This document shows, one piece after another, positions 54,258-63,341 of a stretch of 64,000 bases of DNA (position 1 is the stretch's first letter; each line of letters begins with the position of its first letter). Where the stretch lies: the NCBI GenBank assembly GCA_964419335.1, contig CAYQOX010000023.1, positions 1-64,000 on the forward strand, written 5' to 3'. The notes beneath the pieces were generated by a model, which worked only from the letters and a program-made list of their open reading frames with translations, did no database searches and was not told where the DNA came from. The translations under genes were made by a program, and so were the position numbers. The stretch is from CAYQOX01 sp964419335 (GTDB lineage: Bacteria > Hinthialibacterota > Hinthialibacteria > Hinthialibacterales > Hinthialibacteraceae).

Positions 54258-54876
54258 AATAGCCTCGATAGAAGTCGGACCCCTCTTCTTCGGTCTGGCC
54301 TGTCATATTCTCAACTCGCCCGGTGGTGGGAACAATCTTGATGAAGATTCTTCGCTCGTCCTCTTCTTTTTTGGCCAAACGAAGAATCGTGAAATAAGCG
54401 GCATCGGCGGAGCCCTCAGGATAAAACGTAAACTCCCCTTCTCCTCTTCGAATTTCGTTATCTTCAGCGACTTTGTAAACAAACTCAAAAATGTAGCCCT
54501 TGGGCAAGGAAGAATGTATTTCCTTGACCTCATTCACACGACGCCTTCTGTTACTTGAAGATGCCCGCGGATGACGTCGCGGATGACGCCGGCGTGAACG
54601 GTAATGCCGGCGTTCTTTAGGCTCTTCCACAGGAACCCAGTACGTTTGCTCCTCTACATCCACATAGAGGCGTATAGGGATTCTCTCCATAACAGCCCGT
54701 TGCTGCGCATAGCGGATAGCCCCTATGAAGTCCGATGCCGCTTGGCGCATTTCAGAGCGTTCGTAAATTTGCGTAAAACTGGGGAGACCAATAACCGTAA
54801 TCAAAGCCAGCAGCAATACGACAAGACTGAGCTCGATTAAAGTAAATCCCCCCTGCTTTTCTCGAAACGCATGCAT
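54235..54876 (-). CDS. gspH: Pseudopilin GspH with an Arg/His-rich insertion
   Basis: About 213 residues from the ATG at 54876. The leader is EKQGG|FTLIELSLVVLLLALI, and the FIGAIRYAQQRAVMERIPIRLYVD segment is the GspH core. Around residue 95-120 an insert of Arg, His, Pro and Ser (YRSRRRHPRRHPR) interrupts the beta domain and is not part of the usual family. GAGGA is 11 bases before this ATG; a longer start at 54942 would overlap gspG. Confidence 0.88.
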   Translation of the reverse strand: MHAFREKQGGFTLIELSLVVLLLALITVIGLPSFTQIYERSEMRQAASDFIGAIRYAQQRAVMERIPIRLYVDVEEQTYWVPVEEPKERRHYRSRRRHPRRHPRASSSNRRRRVNEVKEIHSSLPKGYIFEFVYKVAEDNEIRRGEGEFTFYPEGSADAAYFTILRLAKKEEDERRIFIKIVPTTGRVENMTGQTEEEGSDFYRGYYESPSFR

Positions 54877-54926
54877 AAATACTCGATTCCTCGTTCTTTC
54901 GAGTTTGTCTCTCGCGCGATCGCTTC

Positions 54927-55343
54927 TTATTCTTCGTCCCAATTACCGATATCGTCCTCGGTTCCTTCTTGCCCATCAGGACCGACAGAATAAAGATCAT
55001 ACTCAATACCACGGGTACCGGGATACTGATAACGGTATTCATTTCCCCATGGATCCTTAATGATCTTGCGAGTCAAGAAGGGCTTTGTCCAACCTTCAAC
55101 ACCGGGATCCTCGACCAATGCCTGTAGCCCCTGTTCTGTGGTTGGATAACCGCCAATCGTAAGATCATACATACCCAGAGCCGTACTCAAGGTAGCGATA
55201 TCGTTACGGGCACGAGTCTTTTTGGCTTCATCTGCACGACCACTAAAGTTCACCAAAACGGCACCCGCTAAAATCCCAATAATCGTTACAACCAAGAGCA
55301 ATTCGACGAGTGTAAATGCTTTTTCGTTGTTTCTGGATTGCAT
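54927..55343 (-). CDS. gspG: Major pseudopilin GspG
   Basis: 138 residues, the standard length. Leader NEKA|FTLVELLLVVTIIGILAG with Ala instead of Gly at -1, then the GspG core: GYPTTEQGLQALVEDP, DPWGNEYRY and the calcium-binding YSVGPDGQEGTEDDIGNW end. It forms the pseudopilus shaft that pushes substrates through the secretin. GGAGG lies 7 bases before the ATG, the strongest ribosome site in the operon, which fits the high amount of major pilin needed. Confidence 0.96.
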   Translation of the reverse strand: MQSRNNEKAFTLVELLLVVTIIGILAGAVLVNFSGRADEAKKTRARNDIATLSTALGMYDLTIGGYPTTEQGLQALVEDPGVEGWTKPFLTRKIIKDPWGNEYRYQYPGTRGIEYDLYSVGPDGQEGTEDDIGNWDEE

Positions 55344-55407
55344 GAGGCAACCTCCTTTACGTTGTTATGTTAGGATCGTGTTACCGATCTTTCATTAAAA
55401 TATTATA

Positions 55408-56619
55408 TTACATCCCCTGACTAATCGTAAAAATTGGCATAATCATGGCAAAAACAATAAATCCAACGATGAGCGCCATAAAGACTATCATCACCGGCTC
55501 GATAATCGTCGTCAGGGCTTTAATCACGCGTTCAGTTTCCGTTTCAAATGTATCGGCCACCCGTTGCAAGGTTGTTTCTAGGTTTCCCGTTTCTTCACCG
55601 ACAGATACCATATTCACCGCGACCGGTGGAAAGATTTCCGAGGCTTCCATACGATCGGAAAGTTTCGCCCCTTCTTTTATATAGTCAGCAAACAATTCGA
55701 CTTCCTTCTTTAACACCCGGTTAATTACGACTTTTTCGGTGATTGACAATGCCTTTAAAATAGTCACACCGTTAGCGAGAAGGGTTCCCAATGTACGAGA
55801 AAACTTGGCAATCTCACGTTTTTGAATCAAATCTCCAATCAGAGGAAGCGATAATTTAAATTTATCAAACTGCATGCCTCCGGCTTCTGTTTTAATATAT
55901 CGAAAGAACGAAAACCCGAAAAAAATCAAACCAATAAGGAATACCCACCAATATCCCGACACCAATTCACTCACCATCATTAACATTTGAGTCGAAAGAG
56001 GGAGTTCAACATCGGATTCTTCAAACATCACCATGAAATTGGGAACAACGACTGTAAACAAGATAATAATAACAAAGATGCAAACCACGACCATAAAACC
56101 GGGATAAGTCAACGAGGAGATAATTTTGCTCCGGGTTTCTTGTTCATTTTCTAAAAAACCGGCTAGACGTTCCATAACCGCATCCAACATCCCACCCACT
56201 TCTCCCGCATGCACCATGCTGCAATAGAGTTTATTGAAGATGCGGGGATGCTTGGCCAAGGCATCTGACAAAGCCGTTCCTCCAGAAACTTCTGAATTGA
56301 CGTTTCTAATCACTTCAGCCAATCGCGGATTAGCCGTTTGCTGACTGATAACATCCATGCAGCGAACTAAGGGTAATCCCGCGCGAAGCAAATCGCTCAA
56401 TTGGCGGCTGAAGGTCGTCACATCTTTCCCCGTCACCCGGCGAATCGAATTGAAAGAAACCTCAGCATTCAAGCCTTTTCCGCCGCCCATTTCTTTCACA
56501 GAGATGGGAAAGACCTGCATTTTTTGAAGCTTGTTAATCACCAAACGTTGATTATCCGCTTCAAGTTCTCCTTCAATCACTTCTCCCGATAACTTTTTGG
56601 CTTTGTACTGAAATTTCAT
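55408..56619 (-). CDS. gspF: T2SS inner-membrane platform protein GspF
   Basis: 403 residues with two GspF domains, each of a soluble helical bundle followed by membrane helices: about 70-195 with helix 170-195, helix about 220-240, then 270-370 and the last helix 375-400. The signatures FSRQLSDLLRAGLPLVRCMD and SRTLGTLLANGVTILKAL occur at the start of each. It anchors the rotating GspE motor. Ten bases separate it from gspE. Confidence 0.95.
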   Translation of the reverse strand: MKFQYKAKKLSGEVIEGELEADNQRLVINKLQKMQVFPISVKEMGGGKGLNAEVSFNSIRRVTGKDVTTFSRQLSDLLRAGLPLVRCMDVISQQTANPRLAEVIRNVNSEVSGGTALSDALAKHPRIFNKLYCSMVHAGEVGGMLDAVMERLAGFLENEQETRSKIISSLTYPGFMVVVCIFVIIILFTVVVPNFMVMFEESDVELPLSTQMLMMVSELVSGYWWVFLIGLIFFGFSFFRYIKTEAGGMQFDKFKLSLPLIGDLIQKREIAKFSRTLGTLLANGVTILKALSITEKVVINRVLKKEVELFADYIKEGAKLSDRMEASEIFPPVAVNMVSVGEETGNLETTLQRVADTFETETERVIKALTTIIEPVMIVFMALIVGFIVFAMIMPIFTISQGM

Positions 56620-56629
56620 CGTTTGCCTT

Positions 56630-58333
56630 TTACCACTCCTGAGTTACTCGAATCAATTCTTCTACTGTAGATTCGCCCTTTTGCACCTTCTCTAAGGCAC
56701 ACATCCGCAAGGTTCTCATTCCATCGGTTAACGCTTGCTGTTTAATTCGACTCGCCGCCACCCGTTGCACTGTCAGTTCGCGTAGTTCCTCATTCATATC
56801 CATAATTTCATAAATCGCAGTCCGTCCACGGTACCCAAGGAACTTACATTCTTCACAACCGCGGCCGCGATAATATTTCATCCCTTCATATTCAGGCCCC
56901 GTCAGCCCAAGGCCTTTAAGAATATCATGCTCTGGTTCATATTCTTCTTTGCAATAAGGACAGATTCGACGCATCAAGCGCTGTGCCACTACGCCAATAA
57001 TGGAAGAAGAGACAAGATAGGGCTCTACCCCCATATCAATCAAACGGGTAATGGCTCCAGGCGCGTCGTTGGTGTGGAGCGTCGTAAAAACCAAGTGCCC
57101 CGTCAGTGCGGATTGGATCGCGATTTCAGCGGTTTCATGGTCACGGGTTTCTCCGACGAGAATAATATCCGGGTCCTGACGCAAGAAAGACCGTAACACA
57201 TTGGCGAACTTCAATCCAATCTTGGTATTCACTTGAACCTGCACAATCCCATGCAAATGGTATTCAATCGGCTCTTCGATAGTGAGAATCTTGACATCCA
57301 TCTTGTTCAACTGAGACAAGGTAGCATACAGGGTCGTGGTTTTCCCACTGCCCGTGGGCCCCGTAACAAGAATAATCCCGTGCGGTTTATTAATAATATT
57401 TTTGAATCTACTCAAAGAATATTCATCGAAACCCAGTTTTGGTAATTCGAAGATCGTATCCCCACGGTTGAGAATACGAATCACAATACTCTCTCCATAA
57501 GGGGTGGGTACCGTGGAAACACGAAGGTCAAACTCCATATTCCCACTTTTAATATTGATACGCCCGTCCTGGGGCAAACGCCGCTCAGCGATATTCATAT
57601 CAGCCATGATTTTAATACGGGAAATCACCGCAGCCTGATAACGACGGATGTTGGGAGGAATCGCGGCTTCATACAGCAAACCGTCAATACGATAACGAAT
57701 GCGGAGTTCATCCTCAAAAGGTTCGAAGTGAATATCGGTCGCCCGGTCATTGACGGCTTCGGTCATGATCTGGTTCACAAATCGGATAATGGAAGCATCT
57801 TCGCTGAGTTCCTCAATATTATCTTTTTCGAGAATTTCCTCTTCCTCTTCACCATCATCTTCCATCATCCCTTCAACCGTATCCGCTCCGATCCCGTAAT
57901 ATTGCTTGATCGCATTTTTTATATCATCACTGGGTGCGAGTAGAGGCTCTACATCGCATTTCAGCAATAGCCGCAAATCATCGAGAGCATGAAAATTCAA
58001 GGGATCGGCCGTGGCAATACGAAGAGTATCGCCTTGACGTTCAATCGGTAAGATGTTATATCGATGCACAAAACGTATCGGAATTTGACGCAATATTTCC
58101 GGAGTAAGTTTTCTTCCCGCCACATCAACGGTTTCTACGCCCAAATGATGCGATAGAGTTTCCAGGATATGATCCTCGGGAACAATATCATTTTCAACGA
58201 GAATCGTATCCAGATTTTTCCCTGTTTTCTCTTGCATCGCCACCGCACGATTCAGCTCATCCGAATCGACCAGCTGTAATGAACGTAGTAATTCGCCGTA
58301 TCGTTTTCCAAGAGTCCCTGGCGCTTGCTTCAT
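56630..58333 (-). CDS. gspE: T2SS assembly ATPase GspE
   Basis: 567 residues. An N-terminal MshEN/GspE-N domain (10-140) is followed by an acidic linker (155-178) and the secretion ATPase: Walker A GPTGSGKT at 325-332, Asp box and Walker B DPDIILVGE near 388-396, His box TTLHTND, and a tetracysteine zinc site (Cys458, Cys461, Cys493, Cys496). The C-terminal RTLRMCALEKVQKGESTVEE is typical. First gene of the gsp operon. MshEN domains can bind c-di-GMP, but the key motifs here are not clear enough to say so. Confidence 0.96.
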   Translation of the reverse strand: MKQAPGTLGKRYGELLRSLQLVDSDELNRAVAMQEKTGKNLDTILVENDIVPEDHILETLSHHLGVETVDVAGRKLTPEILRQIPIRFVHRYNILPIERQGDTLRIATADPLNFHALDDLRLLLKCDVEPLLAPSDDIKNAIKQYYGIGADTVEGMMEDDGEEEEEILEKDNIEELSEDASIIRFVNQIMTEAVNDRATDIHFEPFEDELRIRYRIDGLLYEAAIPPNIRRYQAAVISRIKIMADMNIAERRLPQDGRINIKSGNMEFDLRVSTVPTPYGESIVIRILNRGDTIFELPKLGFDEYSLSRFKNIINKPHGIILVTGPTGSGKTTTLYATLSQLNKMDVKILTIEEPIEYHLHGIVQVQVNTKIGLKFANVLRSFLRQDPDIILVGETRDHETAEIAIQSALTGHLVFTTLHTNDAPGAITRLIDMGVEPYLVSSSIIGVVAQRLMRRICPYCKEEYEPEHDILKGLGLTGPEYEGMKYYRGRGCEECKFLGYRGRTAIYEIMDMNEELRELTVQRVAASRIKQQALTDGMRTLRMCALEKVQKGESTVEELIRVTQEW

Positions 58334-58830
58334 TCTTCTTCCACCTTCTTTTTTCGGTGAATGATATTTCTTTTATGAATATCTAGCAAATAGATTGCCA
58401 ATTAAGATCGCTCTCACCTTTTACTTTTTAAGTAAAGTTATATCAGATAGTTATAAAAATATAAAAAGGATCGATTCTTTTACTCGATCACGAGAAATAC
58501 CTGACTAAAATCGTGTTTTTACGATGGCGCTCGGATTTTTACGATTGGGACCCAAACTTAAAAAAGAGCCATACTCGCTGCGATGAGTATACACCTTGAC
58601 CTCCCCACCACAACGAATGACTCTTCCAATCCCTATGATAACCCTATGGGCAAAAATGTGAATTGATTTTTTTTTGCGAGAAATACACGTGGAAAATATT
58701 AGTAAAAATAAAATAATACATGCCCCATCAAAACCCAATAAAGCGCATTCGATGACTAAGGGGAAAAAGATAATAGCGGTTTGTGAGGCGCTTGTCACTC
58801 ATTCTGAATGGGAAGATGATGCGTAACCTC
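58334..58830. other. Intergenic region upstream of gspE
   Basis: 497 bases between the ABC-F stop region and gspE, with no supported gene. It shows a direct repeat TTTTTACGAT at 58516-58525 and 58536-58545 (20-base period) and a short inverted repeat GATCGA/TCGATC near 58473-58493. A 97-codon minus-strand frame (58505-58798) has no ribosome site. A gspE promoter must lie here, but I cannot place it. Confidence 0.5.
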
Positions 58831-60780
58831 TCACCCCACTTCTTCGATCGACTCCACCATTTTCTCCCATTGGGTATAGAGTTTTTCTTTATTCTTGAGG
58901 AGGGTTTTATAGCGTTTGTTCACTTTGGACATTTCATTGGGAGAACGAATCAATTCACCCGAGGCTAACTTGGCCTCAATCTCTTCGATCTCCGCTTCCA
59001 TCTCATGAATCTGCTTTTCAATGGCTTCGCATTTTTTCTCTTGCTCACGTCGGAGCCGGTTTATGCGATTACGCTCTTCTGCCTCACGGCGCTTTTGTTC
59101 TTTACGATCATTGCGCTTATTATTAGATTCTTCGGAGGTTTCTTCCGGAGATCCGATATCCTCTTGTTGGGCTTCTTGATACTGTTTCGCATACTGATAA
59201 TCGGAGAATGTCCCTTTATAGATACGTAAATATCCACGATCCATCTCCCACACCTGGTTGGATAGCCGTTCGACAAAAAAGCGATCGTGAGAAACATAGA
59301 TGATCGTCCCAGCGAATTGCTTCAGCGCATCTTCCAATATTTCCACAGTGGAAATATCTAAGTGATTGAGGGGTTCGTCCATAATCAACACATTGATAGG
59401 ACGGATTAACAACTTTGCCAAGGCAAGCCGGCTTTTTTCTCCTCCGCTGCATACCGCGACTTTCTTGAAGACATCATCTCCCCGAAAGAGAAACGCACCC
59501 AGCATATCCCGAAGCCGAGATTGCATTTCAGGGGGCGCGACATTGGAAAGTTCATCGATCAAGGAATTGGGAGAATCCTGCAACTCCGCATGGTGCTGCG
59601 AGAAAAACGCCGGGGAAACATTGTACCCCCATTTGACTTCACCCTCGGTCGGTTCCATCTCATGAGCCATAAGCGAAAGCAAGGTGCTCTTCCCTGCTCC
59701 GTTGGCTCCCCAGACCGCGATCCGATCACCGCGAAATACGGTGGCATTGAGTTTATGTAAAGCCCGCACCGGACCATAACAATGCCCCACCTCTTTGAGC
59801 CAAAACACTTCTTTTCCGCTGCGCGGCACTTCCGGCATCGGAATCGCAACCGTACTGCTATCACTTTCAATTTCAATACGCTCCATTTTTTCCAAACGTT
59901 TAATTCGGGATTGGGCTTGGGAAGCCTTCGTATTTTTCGCACGAAAACGTTCGATAAACGATTCTAAATGGGCTATTTCACGGTCTTGGTTCTTTTTTTG
60001 GGCAAGCAGTTGTTGCCGCAATTCCTCTTTTTTGACCTTGTATGCGGAATAATTACCTTTGAACAAGCGAAATTTCCCCATGTCAATTTCTGCGATCTCG
60101 GTCGTTAGACGATCAAGGAAATAACGATCGTGACTGACAATCACTAGACCCGCTTCGCTGTTCATCAAATATTGCTCAAACCAAGCCAGGGACTCAGGAT
60201 CCAAATGGTTCGTCGGTTCGTCGAGCAGAAGAATATCGGGCTTTTCAAGCAAGAGCTTCGCTAAAAGCACCCGCATGCGCCAGCCCCCGCTGAATTCAGC
60301 CACCGGCCGTTCCCAATCCTCATGAGAAAATCCCAAGCCGGTCATAATTTTCTTTGCTTCCGACTCGCGGCTGTATCCCCCCCCGTGGCGGAATTTTTCT
60401 TCCAATACACCATAACGTTTCACCTCACGCTCGTACTTGGGATCCTCGGTAGAAGTCGATTCGATTACCCTCATGGCTTGGCGCATTTGATCTTCCATAT
60501 GATTTAACGAATCAAAAGCCTGCCATAACACATCACAAACCCGCTCGCGCGGCAATTCAGTACTATCCTGCGGGAGATAGCCAATCTTCAAATTTTTAGC
60601 GATCTCGCGCTCTCCCTCTTCGAGCGTATATTCCCCCACAATCACACGCAGCAAGGAGGTTTTCCCAGAGCCGTTAGGTCCAACCAAACCGATACGGTCT
60701 CCCATATCGATGCGCCAAGACAACTCTGAAAATAATAAATTACCACCGACTCGAAGTTGAGCATTTTGTAAGACAATCAT
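58831..60780 (-). CDS. ABC-F family ATPase (translation factor type, Uup/EttA-like)
   Basis: 649 residues with two ABC domains and no membrane part. Domain 1 has GPNGSGKTSLL, signature FSGGWRMRV and Walker B ILLLDEPTNHLD; domain 2 has GANGAGKSTLL, signature CSGGEKSRL and VLIMDEPLNHLD. The linker between them is the Lys/Glu-rich arm of ABC-F proteins, and a C-terminal coiled coil (about 560-645) as in Uup/YdiF. ABC-F proteins act on the ribosome or DNA-associated processes. The subfamily cannot be fixed by eye. Confidence 0.93.
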   Translation of the reverse strand: MIVLQNAQLRVGGNLLFSELSWRIDMGDRIGLVGPNGSGKTSLLRVIVGEYTLEEGEREIAKNLKIGYLPQDSTELPRERVCDVLWQAFDSLNHMEDQMRQAMRVIESTSTEDPKYEREVKRYGVLEEKFRHGGGYSRESEAKKIMTGLGFSHEDWERPVAEFSGGWRMRVLLAKLLLEKPDILLLDEPTNHLDPESLAWFEQYLMNSEAGLVIVSHDRYFLDRLTTEIAEIDMGKFRLFKGNYSAYKVKKEELRQQLLAQKKNQDREIAHLESFIERFRAKNTKASQAQSRIKRLEKMERIEIESDSSTVAIPMPEVPRSGKEVFWLKEVGHCYGPVRALHKLNATVFRGDRIAVWGANGAGKSTLLSLMAHEMEPTEGEVKWGYNVSPAFFSQHHAELQDSPNSLIDELSNVAPPEMQSRLRDMLGAFLFRGDDVFKKVAVCSGGEKSRLALAKLLIRPINVLIMDEPLNHLDISTVEILEDALKQFAGTIIYVSHDRFFVERLSNQVWEMDRGYLRIYKGTFSDYQYAKQYQEAQQEDIGSPEETSEESNNKRNDRKEQKRREAEERNRINRLRREQEKKCEAIEKQIHEMEAEIEEIEAKLASGELIRSPNEMSKVNKRYKTLLKNKEKLYTQWEKMVESIEEVG

Positions 60781-60867
60781 AAAACCAACCGTGTTAATTG
60801 AATGGAGTTAAAGAAAGTATAACGGCTAATGAGAGTATTGCCAAAATTCACTTTGTGATATCTGCTC

Positions 60868-62043
60868 TTACTTTTGTGATGCCGTCTTTATTGAAACCTC
60901 TTGGTAGAGTGAATCGATCTCCTCCATTAGGCGTTGAGAAGAAAACTTGCGTATCGTTTCATCCTGAGCGTTTTTCCCCATGGTTTTGGTCTTTTCAGGA
61001 TCCGCGACGGCTTTGATAATCCCATCTGCGACAGAATCAGGATTTTCCTTTTCTACAATGTATCCGTTTTTCCCTTCTTCAATAAGTTCGGGAACCCCAC
61101 CTACCTCAGTAGCCACCACCGCCTTCCCTGAGGCAAGTGACTCAATGACCGTCACCGGCAATCCTTCATTGCCGGAGGTTAGGACCGTAAGATCAAATGC
61201 CGCATACACGCGCTCGGGATCATTACGAAATCCACAGAAAATACAGCAATGAGCAATATTTAACCGCTGCGCGAGTTGCTCCAACGATTCGCGTAACTCG
61301 CCATCGCCCACAATAACAAAGTAAGTTTCGGGGTATTCACGCAGTACTTTGGGAACGGCCTGAAATAACACTTCATGCCGCTTTATAGGAACTAAACGCG
61401 CCACGATCCCGACCACAAAAGCCTCTTGGGGGATCTCATATTGCTGACGTACGATTTGACGCACTTCTTCCTCATCGGGAAGCCGAAACTTTTCCAGCTC
61501 TAATCCGAGATAAATCGTTCGCAACGATTCATCAGTGCCTATATTATACCGTAAGAGATCCTGACGGCAGCACTCACTCACTGTGATCACCCGGGAACAG
61601 CGCCGGGCAAGAAAACGTTCGATCGAGCGAAAAAACGAATTTTTCCAGGAACTAAAATACCCATGCAACACATGCCCATGAAAAGTGTGTATGATCACCG
61701 GCACCCCAGCCAACCAAGCCGCCAAACGCCCCACAGTCCCTGCCTTCGCCGTATGGGTATGAACAATATCCGGCTTCTCACGCCGTATTAGCCAATACAA
61801 TTTCCATAAAGTGATAAGATCCCGCAAAGGATGCAATTCCCTTCCCAGGCTAGGAACCATGAGCGGTTCCACCCCTTTTTCCCGGGCGAGGGATAGCATA
61901 TTCCCCTCTTTTGGACCTTCTTTGCCAGTAACAAGAATTGATTCATAACGCTCAGAATTGAGCATGGATGTGAGCAAAATGACATGAATCGCCGGCCCGC
62001 CTATATTGAGGCGGGCAATCATCCGCATAACTTTCTTTTTCAT
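60868..62043 (-). CDS. GT4-family glycosyltransferase
   Basis: 391 residues of GT-B fold. The N-terminal domain has MIARLNIGGPAIHV and HTHTAKAG; the C-terminal donor domain has VGIVARLVPIKRHEVL and the EX7E-type GNEGLPVTVIESLASGKAVV with VGGVPELI. It transfers a nucleotide-sugar residue to a lipid-linked or polysaccharide acceptor at the cytoplasmic face, probably for surface polysaccharide. It is not adjacent to other polysaccharide genes here, and the sugar is unknown. Confidence 0.93.
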   Translation of the reverse strand: MKKKVMRMIARLNIGGPAIHVILLTSMLNSERYESILVTGKEGPKEGNMLSLAREKGVEPLMVPSLGRELHPLRDLITLWKLYWLIRREKPDIVHTHTAKAGTVGRLAAWLAGVPVIIHTFHGHVLHGYFSSWKNSFFRSIERFLARRCSRVITVSECCRQDLLRYNIGTDESLRTIYLGLELEKFRLPDEEEVRQIVRQQYEIPQEAFVVGIVARLVPIKRHEVLFQAVPKVLREYPETYFVIVGDGELRESLEQLAQRLNIAHCCIFCGFRNDPERVYAAFDLTVLTSGNEGLPVTVIESLASGKAVVATEVGGVPELIEEGKNGYIVEKENPDSVADGIIKAVADPEKTKTMGKNAQDETIRKFSSQRLMEEIDSLYQEVSIKTASQK

Positions 62044-62084
62044 TGTCTTGTCCTGGATGAATTCAAGGTTTAAAAACAGTCTTC

Positions 62085-62112
62085 ATTATAGTGAGAAAGC
62101 GACAAGGACAAA
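62085..62112 (-). promoter_or_regulatory. Possible promoter of the GT4 gene
   Basis: On the minus strand a perfect TATAAT (62090-62085) lies about 15-16 bases after TTTGTC/TTGTCC (62112-62106). The -35 is weak. It is 42 bases before the GT4 start. Confidence 0.35.
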
Positions 62113-62189
62113 TAGGTAGAAAGTTTGAATTATTTTTATGGTATGAATTATACAAAATGTTGCGAAAAAATCTTCATAAAAATGAGCGA

Positions 62190-63233
62190 TTAATAGTACC
62201 CTTGTTTTTTCTTCTGATGATAAAGGGCTTTGGCATACGCTTGTAAGTCGCTCACGATATCGTATTCGTCCACAATTTCTTTCCCCACAATTTCTTCAAT
62301 AATATCCTCCATCGTCACCAGCCCTTTAAAGACCCCATATTCATCTACCACGGCATAAATCGGATCACGGGTTTCTATCATGGTTACAAAAAGTTTATCC
62401 AACGAAGTGGTTTCGGGAACGATTTTAATAGGACGCATTAGTTCGGAAACCCTCAACTCTTCTTCCCCTTGTAACATAGAACGAAATACATCGCGCTGAT
62501 GGATATAGCCCTTAACCACATCGGGATTTTCTTTTTCATGCAACGGAATTCTGGTTTGGTTCCACTCTAAAACGGAATCTTTGATATCCTTCAAACAGGT
62601 ATCTTCTGAAAGAACAAACACCACCGGCCGCGGGGTTAAAACTTTCGAAACCGATACCCGATCAAGCAGGATAATATTACGGATCACGGAACTTTCCAGG
62701 GTATCCAATACTCCCTCTCTTCCGCCAATTTTGGCAAGAGAAAGGATTTCTTGAACCGAAACACTTGCATCGTTGGAAACATTTTTGATCAAGTTCGATA
62801 CCCAGTTAGTCGTAACGATCATGGGATAAAACATTCTGATCATCCAGGCTAAAGGCTGAGAAATCAAAAGCGAGGCGGAGCGATAAAAGACAGCCCCTAA
62901 TTGTTTAGGAATAATTTCACTGAAATAGAGAATCAGCAAAGTAAAAATTAAAGAAAACCACAAGAGCATTTGCTCTCCATAGATCTTATCTACCAAGGCC
63001 CCTGAGACAGCCGCACCTACCGTATGGGAAATGGTGTTAAGAATAAGGATGGCAGAGATGGGAGAACTCACATCACGCTTAAAATTCAAGAGGAGCTTTC
63101 CCATACGTTTGCCTTGATCCGCCATCGACTGAGCATAACTTAACGGGGCGGTAAGCAAAGCCGCTTCCATTAATGAACACAAAAAGGAAATGCCGAGCGA
63201 GAGAACAATAACCGTAATTAATAGAGTTACCAT
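62190..63233 (-). CDS. CNNM-domain transporter with CBS pair (CorC/HlyC-like)
   Basis: 347 residues. Residues 1-150 are a CNNM (DUF21) membrane domain with four hydrophobic segments and the SLMEAALL and ILNTISHTVGAA signatures. Two CBS domains follow (about 205-265 with VLTPRPVVFVL, and 270-330 with MRPIKIVPETTSLDKL and DEYGVFKGLVTMEDIIEEIVG). The family exports or regulates magnesium and other divalent ions. The C-terminal CorC_HlyC domain is missing; the protein ends soon after the CBS pair. Confidence 0.92.
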   Translation of the reverse strand: MVTLLITVIVLSLGISFLCSLMEAALLTAPLSYAQSMADQGKRMGKLLLNFKRDVSSPISAILILNTISHTVGAAVSGALVDKIYGEQMLLWFSLIFTLLILYFSEIIPKQLGAVFYRSASLLISQPLAWMIRMFYPMIVTTNWVSNLIKNVSNDASVSVQEILSLAKIGGREGVLDTLESSVIRNIILLDRVSVSKVLTPRPVVFVLSEDTCLKDIKDSVLEWNQTRIPLHEKENPDVVKGYIHQRDVFRSMLQGEEELRVSELMRPIKIVPETTSLDKLFVTMIETRDPIYAVVDEYGVFKGLVTMEDIIEEIVGKEIVDEYDIVSDLQAYAKALYHQKKKQGYY

Positions 63234-63341
63234 GATAATATATTTTTAGCATCCGATGTTTTAAGGATGAAATCCCATTCCGCTAAAATTTTTAATAGAA
63301 TGCACCCCACTCTTTGAACACCAATAAAAAATAATAAGATA

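Noticed and set aside
58505..58798. 97-codon minus-strand ORF upstream of gspE
   Set aside because: GTG start without ribosome site and no recognisable domain; probably chance.
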